A DNA stretch of 64,000 nucleotides from Chryseobacterium bernardetii. Lineage in GTDB: Bacteria; Bacteroidota; Bacteroidia; Flavobacteriales; Weeksellaceae. Of this stretch, positions 59,158 through 64,000 are shown piece by piece. A program made the position numbers and the translations under genes. Location: contig NZ_CP033932.1 of assembly GCF_003815975.1 (NCBI RefSeq), positions 4,445,501 to 4,509,500 on the forward strand, in the 5' to 3' direction. A model generated the notes under the pieces. It searched no databases and was not told the origin of the DNA. It saw only the letters and a list, made by a program, of their open reading frames with translations. The first letter of the stretch is position 1, and each line of letters begins with the position of its first letter.

Positions 59158-62100
59158 CTACCCATATTCAATGACCGAACTAAATCTCTGATCATTTTTA
59201 TAAGGATGAGTTTTAAAGAATTCCTCCCGCCTTTCATTGGTTTTAAAACGAACTTCACGTTCTCCCCATACCGTATAAACAAATTTTGATCTAGTTTCAG
59301 CAAGAAACTGGTCAAACAAGTCTTTTCTGAAATAAACAAAGCTATCGTTATTGTTAAAATCTTCAGCATTATTTAAGTGGATAGCCGCTAATTTTCCATC
59401 CTGGTCAAATAGGTCAAATGTCTGTGCCTCACTTATAAGTCCCAGATGATTCACAATTTCCTTTGCTAAAACTGAGATATGACCTGCATCATTAACCGGA
59501 CTGTGATAACTTTCCCAATTGTAATCCATTACTGGTATTAATACTTCAAATTCTTTATTTACATTAACTTCGACTTCAATTTCCTCTGGTAAATTTGATT
59601 CGGTGAAGTCATCAGACCAAATTAAGTTTTGATAATAACCAGGTTCATCCTTCTTGATCTTCACTTTCCTAATTTCAAGATCAAATCGTAAATCACCATA
59701 ATTACTGTAGGTAGCTTCATCAATATTATACAATTCGCCAGCGAAGCAATAATAATTTTCACTTTTATCCGGAATTTGAATTTGAGAAAAATTTTGACCT
59801 TTTAATAATTTAATGACTTCATCATATTGCGAGTCTTCGATAACCATTCCTCGAACTACGAGATAGCTATTTCGCTCTGTGGAAATCTCCTCCTGTACAA
59901 TAAAGCCATCCAAGCAAACCCAAGGACCTGGGTTTCCATTAATCTCATCGATCTCCAAATAACCATCAAATATAGGCGTTCCTCCGTTTTCATACCATTC
60001 GTTTAAAGGTGTTGACCTGTCTCCCAATAAATCATTTTTAAAAAAAGGTTCGTTTGCTGTCTTCTTAGGAAAGCTGGGATCGATATTTGCATCAGAAAGT
60101 CGAAACCTGTCCCAATCCTTATCTAACAAACCAAGGTCTGCCCGTAATCCAGCATTTTCAAAATAAGCGATCCATGAATATTTTTTTCCATACCGCTCGA
60201 CTTTGGCTTGTCTACTTCTGTTACTATTGTAATAATTATCGTTTCCTAAAGCAGTTTCGACTGCACCGAACATATCTGTATTCCAGCCCAAATCATATAT
60301 CCTCCAATATATTTGTTTTCTTACCTTAATTTTTTCTTCAGGATTGGAATATGCATGACCTCCATTGACTATCCGTCCTAATGTATAATTGCTAAAATCC
60401 ATTTGCATTGGTCGATCATAGCCATAATCGTTTTCTCCATAATCGAATTCTTGTAATGCTCTTATTCCTCCAAAAGTGTATGGTGGTCGAATATTCAGCT
60501 GCTGTTCTGTATTTAATAAAGTAGGATGATGAATTAAGCCAATTTCTATAACTCGTCTTGCGTAGTCTCTGGCTAGAATATGCGTAGTTCCAAATCTTGC
60601 ATCTTTGGCAAAGATTAGGTCGTATAAGGATTTACAAAATACAGGTAGCACGTTATTTCGGAAGTGTTCTCCCGCTATAGAGTTATATTGAGCCATCACA
60701 ATACCATAAGATGCTGCCAGTGTGCGCTCCCAGATATATGGGTCATTGTATCCCAACGATTCCTCCACTAAAGCGATGAATTCCTCTGGAAACTTCCTGC
60801 CATAAAAATATAGTGCTCTTGTGACCTGATCACGTAAGGCTCGATCGGTACTTGTTAAAAACCAGACTATTGCTTTCGAAACTAATTTTTGCTTTCTTAG
60901 TATTATGTCCGATTCATGGCTGATGTTACGGCATTGATTTTCAAATTCGGAAATAAACTGCTCCAATTGATAGCTGTTCTTCCTTACGTATTCCGTCCAG
61001 GTAATATCACGCTCATTCATCTTTAATCTGGCTAGAATTGTGCTCAGGAAAATCGCATTGAGCGGGTGGTTTACATCGCCCATCGTTTTAAAAGAGAGAT
61101 CAAAAAGGATTTCTTTATTTTCATTATTTATCATGAAAACTTTAGCAACTAAATCAATATCACTTGTTTTTACCAGCCGACCAGGCAATACAAAAAGTGA
61201 TTGGAAAGATTTATCAAAGACAAAATCCGAAAAATCAGCCAGGTCTGCCACTCTGGTTTTCAGGAATCGTGGCAGATAATTATAAATCTTAGAATCCGCA
61301 AGCTTAACTAGCCAGTCACTTCGTAATAATTGATGAAATGTGCTATTTTTTAGCTGTGGCAGCAGCAAACATAGTGCAGCTATGACATCTTCGAAAAGGG
61401 GATGTTGACCTTCTGGAAGAAACACCTGTCCAATAAATTTTTTGCTTTTAAAAAATGAAAGATCTGCATTATTGGTAATTAAATTTTCAGCAATCATATA
61501 GCCTGCAAGGACATCGTATGTAAAGCTTATATATTCAGTTTCACTTCTAATATCCCGATTTATCACAAGACCTTCATCAAGAAGTATATCAGCCTTTGAT
61601 TTATCTTTCTCATAATTATCATTTTCGTCAATTAAGGCATAAAAATCCCCTACCGGCAGCTCCCGCAGATTATTTACCCAAAGATAATTAGACAATTTTT
61701 TTAGGGATTCAGAAATAAAATTCTCATTGCTTCTAAGGATCGGCTTATTTCTGGTTACTTTCCTGTTGATCTGCGTCAAATACTCATTAAAAATATCGTA
61801 AGATGACTCCTCTTCAATGTTTACCGCAATTTCACCAGAATGCTTCCAGTTAGGATTCTTTATTTCGCAAAATATTTTAAGAAAGATTGGGTCGCCAAAT
61901 TTATCAATCGAAGCAAAAAATAAATCCGACTTCAGTTTATATTTCTTGAAATATTTTTGAACCGCTTCATGAATAGTTTCGGAATCGCGGAATCCATCTA
62001 TATTATGAAATTCAGGTTTATAAGTGTCGTCCCATATCCTATCAGCATATGAACCTCGACAGGTGGTAATTATAGCGACATTCTTTGTCTGTTTAATCTT

Positions 62101-63492
62101 TGCAATAAATCCTTGTAGATGGTTCCTCCAGATAGGTGAAAAAAGCCTATTGGAAACCGTTTCATTCAGACCATCTATAACAATAGGAATCCTTACTTTA
62201 TGGATTGACCCATAAACTTCCAAAGCATTTAAAAGGTCATCAAATGAATATTCTTGCGGTATATCTAGAATTTTACGCACTGTATCGCTGATACTGGTCT
62301 CATCAGTAAATTTATCACCTGTCAAAAATATTACTGGTTTCGACTCTTTAATTCTGTTAAATGCAATATCAGTGGATATATGTGTTTTACCTTTGGCTGC
62401 ATCACCTATAAAATGCAGCTGCCTCTGGTTTCCATGAAAATAATTTCTAAAAAAACGTCCGAAGTCTTGTGAAAAATTTGACATTAAGGATGTGATATTC
62501 TGCGACTCCCTAGATGCCCTTGATGTTTCATCAAAATCAAATTCATCAAGTTTAGTATGGAAAGCGATCCACTTCGATCGTAAATCCTCGGTACTGAATA
62601 GCGCTAGTTTTTCAGGTTCACACTTTTTAAAGCATTCATCAACAAAGTCAATTTTACCAACAGTCTGTTTTACAAGATCTTCAAATTCATGACAAGCTGA
62701 AAAAAAATCTCTTCTCAGAGCTTCCTCCGCGGGGCTGATCATGGTAGTGTTATGAAAGTTGTGTAGTTCCTTGCCTACCTGATTGGCTACCTGCAGGAGA
62801 TCACTTTTAAGCTTTCCCGTCAGGTTAGTATAGTTTGGATCAAGTACTACACAATCTATTATGGATTTTGTGAACTGATCAATAGCATGCAATTCAGGAT
62901 CGTATTTATCCTTTACCTTCTCAAAATTTTCAAAAAACTTTGTTGTAAACCAACCCTGATTTAGTTCAAGTTCCCCAAAAAAGAAACTACGTACACCTTC
63001 GTTTTTAGGTTCTTTTAAGAATGCAATAATTTTTGATTCTCCCCAAAATTCCAGAGAGATTGCACGACCAACAGGAATTTTTTTCGGTAGTTCATCATCG
63101 AACCAATTCTTCTCGCCTTTACTGAATTTTCCCGCTTTCGAAGTACTTTCCGTTGTAAGATCAGTTTTAAGGCAAACAAAATATTTCGTTAAATTTCCAT
63201 GATTCCTAATTGCTGTCTCAAAGGAATTTGAAATAGCTAAGTCTCTATTAGCAATACTTAATCTTCCTGTATCACCAAAAAATTTACATTGCCAGCCCCA
63301 TCTTTCGCCAGAATGATGATCGAGATAAAATTCTACCCCACCGTCTCCTCCGCTCCCGTCAATCGCCGTAAATGTTCCTAAATGTCCATATTCTTTGATT
63401 GCCAGCTGGTAACATAGGTGCTCGAAACACTGCGTGGCCTTCCCATTATAGGGCTTAAGTCTGTTGAAGTCAACTTTATCAATTGTAATCAT
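59158..63492 (-). CDS. Mrr-like nuclease fused to a STAND NTPase, probable Avs-type anti-phage defence protein
   Basis: From ATG 63490-63492 the product has 1444 residues. Residues 15-110 form a PD-(D/E)XK nuclease of the Mrr kind: Glu24 in 'CFEHLCYQL', 'GSGGDGGVEF' (Asp50, Glu54) and 'WQCKFF' (Gln68, Lys70). A helical linker (180-350) leads to a P-loop NTPase: Walker A 'GDAAKGKTH' (363-371), Walker B 'IPIVIDGLNE' (435-444), and 'NVAIITTCRGSY' as sensor. The remaining 900 residues are helical-repeat-like up to about 1100, then strand-rich. Nuclease-STAND-sensor is the order of Avs proteins, which detect phage proteins and then cut DNA. The alternative start at 63525 adds residues before the nuclease and is unlikely. 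Confidence 0.85.
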   Translation of the reverse strand: MITIDKVDFNRLKPYNGKATQCFEHLCYQLAIKEYGHLGTFTAIDGSGGDGGVEFYLDHHSGERWGWQCKFFGDTGRLSIANRDLAISNSFETAIRNHGNLTKYFVCLKTDLTTESTSKAGKFSKGEKNWFDDELPKKIPVGRAISLEFWGESKIIAFLKEPKNEGVRSFFFGELELNQGWFTTKFFENFEKVKDKYDPELHAIDQFTKSIIDCVVLDPNYTNLTGKLKSDLLQVANQVGKELHNFHNTTMISPAEEALRRDFFSACHEFEDLVKQTVGKIDFVDECFKKCEPEKLALFSTEDLRSKWIAFHTKLDEFDFDETSRASRESQNITSLMSNFSQDFGRFFRNYFHGNQRQLHFIGDAAKGKTHISTDIAFNRIKESKPVIFLTGDKFTDETSISDTVRKILDIPQEYSFDDLLNALEVYGSIHKVRIPIVIDGLNETVSNRLFSPIWRNHLQGFIAKIKQTKNVAIITTCRGSYADRIWDDTYKPEFHNIDGFRDSETIHEAVQKYFKKYKLKSDLFFASIDKFGDPIFLKIFCEIKNPNWKHSGEIAVNIEEESSYDIFNEYLTQINRKVTRNKPILRSNENFISESLKKLSNYLWVNNLRELPVGDFYALIDENDNYEKDKSKADILLDEGLVINRDIRSETEYISFTYDVLAGYMIAENLITNNADLSFFKSKKFIGQVFLPEGQHPLFEDVIAALCLLLPQLKNSTFHQLLRSDWLVKLADSKIYNYLPRFLKTRVADLADFSDFVFDKSFQSLFVLPGRLVKTSDIDLVAKVFMINNENKEILFDLSFKTMGDVNHPLNAIFLSTILARLKMNERDITWTEYVRKNSYQLEQFISEFENQCRNISHESDIILRKQKLVSKAIVWFLTSTDRALRDQVTRALYFYGRKFPEEFIALVEESLGYNDPYIWERTLAASYGIVMAQYNSIAGEHFRNNVLPVFCKSLYDLIFAKDARFGTTHILARDYARRVIEIGLIHHPTLLNTEQQLNIRPPYTFGGIRALQEFDYGENDYGYDRPMQMDFSNYTLGRIVNGGHAYSNPEEKIKVRKQIYWRIYDLGWNTDMFGAVETALGNDNYYNSNRSRQAKVERYGKKYSWIAYFENAGLRADLGLLDKDWDRFRLSDANIDPSFPKKTANEPFFKNDLLGDRSTPLNEWYENGGTPIFDGYLEIDEINGNPGPWVCLDGFIVQEEISTERNSYLVVRGMVIEDSQYDEVIKLLKGQNFSQIQIPDKSENYYCFAGELYNIDEATYSNYGDLRFDLEIRKVKIKKDEPGYYQNLIWSDDFTESNLPEEIEVEVNVNKEFEVLIPVMDYNWESYHSPVNDAGHISVLAKEIVNHLGLISEAQTFDLFDQDGKLAAIHLNNAEDFNNNDSFVYFRKDLFDQFLAETRSKFVYTVWGEREVRFKTNERREEFFKTHPYKNDQRFSSVIEYG

Positions 63493-63805
63493 AAATTTAA
63501 TAATATGGGTTTGCCAGCAACACAAGAAAAGTACTTTTGTTTTTTCTGTAACCTCCTTAATTAAGAACTATTTATCAACTCACAATGAAATTAAGCATCT
63601 TATTTGGCAAATTTATGCCATAATCAAATAGTATACTTTGACTCTTAAATAGGTTAAAATTGCATGATGCAGAAATTTACATTTATTTTGTTAATATTCC
63701 AATAATCAATTTGTGTTGAGATCACAAATTTTATGATAATACGCGTCATGCACACAATCTTGTGGCTCTAAAATCGACTTAGGGATTTGGCTAGCGATAG
63801 TTACT

Positions 63806-64000
63806 TCACAGCAATTCACCGTAAAAATTATTATCAACTCTGTATGTATGATTTAATTTATCCTTTTCACACCGGCCTATCATCGTTCCATCTTCTTGCG
63901 TATATAAAAATACTTTACTGCTACAACCTCTTTTTATGCAGTTTATAGACCTCTTATTAATCGTAAAGTTCCATGTTGAGTTTCGTTTGATTGTCAAATG
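63806..64000 (-). CDS. Possible small protein, open at the window edge
   Basis: The frame is open from a stop at 63806 to the right edge. The nearest start is TTG at 63995-63997, giving 63 residues with 'NKRSINCIKRGCSSKVFLY' and 'GTMIGRCEKDKLNHTYRVDNNF'. Three cysteines and many basic residues are unlike a random frame in A/T-rich DNA, but no family is recognised. It could be the end of a larger gene. The 280 bp between it and the Mrr-STAND gene shows no gene. Confidence 0.35.
   Translation of the reverse strand, partial: HLTIKRNSTWNFTINKRSINCIKRGCSSKVFLYTQEDGTMIGRCEKDKLNHTYRVDNNFYGELL

Noticed and set aside
57474..64000. Right attachment site of the element
   Set aside because: No second copy of the tRNA-Arg 3' end was seen in this stretch, so the end lies beyond the window.

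Overview
The window reads as the chromosome of a Bacteroidota bacterium of the Flavobacteriia, most likely Chryseobacterium or a close relative. The reasons are the low G+C sequence, short A-rich ribosome-binding regions, TTTG-N19-TAnnTTTG-type promoters, a SusC/SusD pair, a type IX secretion tail fragment, double-glycine-leader peptides, and family members (DUF2490, Gcr-type membrane protein, UbiA-like protein beside recF) that are usual in that group. This assignment is by recognition; no database was searched.

Layout. 1-13.4 kb is housekeeping: pheT (cut by the left edge), dnaN, a diacylglycerol/undecaprenol kinase, a SGNH hydrolase, a barstar-like protein behind purL, a penicillin-binding-like serine hydrolase, a WG-repeat protein and purB. 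13.7-14.8 kb holds two paralogous small secreted proteins. 14.9-23.9 kb is a polysaccharide-utilisation operon on the minus strand: SusC, SusD, a GH144-type lipoprotein, an alpha/beta hydrolase and a GH3 beta-glucosidase. The combination GH144 + GH3 points to beta-1,2-glucan as substrate. 24.2-33.8 kb mixes small conserved proteins, a deoxynucleoside kinase, a glutaminyl cyclase lipoprotein, a CPA1 antiporter and a bestrophin channel. 33.9-36.0 kb is a histidine kinase/response regulator/membrane protein operon. 38.3-42.0 kb is a TolC-HlyD-ABC permease export operon. 42.3-43.0 kb is a gene-free tandem repeat of about 250 bp units, with diverged copies at 0.5-0.8 kb. 43.0-49.5 kb is an operon of two protease inhibitors, a very large alpha-2-macroglobulin and an ecotin. 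49.5-51.7 kb carries recF and a DciA-like gene. 52-55.8 kb has a Gcr-type membrane protein, mtgA and a metal-chelate-binding lipoprotein.

From about 55.9 kb to the right edge the DNA is a mobile element inserted at a tRNA-Arg(ACG) gene. It starts with a large serine recombinase whose last codons lie antisense inside the tRNA, followed by a small companion protein, a SRAP (YedK/HMCES) protein with a small partner, and a 1444-residue protein that joins an Mrr-like PD-(D/E)XK nuclease to a STAND NTPase and a long C-terminal sensor-like region. That protein has the architecture of Avs-type anti-phage defence. The right end of the element is not in the window.

Small broken pieces are also present: a frameshifted Cys-rich leader peptide after recF, the C-terminal half of an AHSA1/SRPBCC gene next to the antiporter, and an orphan type IX sorting tail at 36.6 kb.
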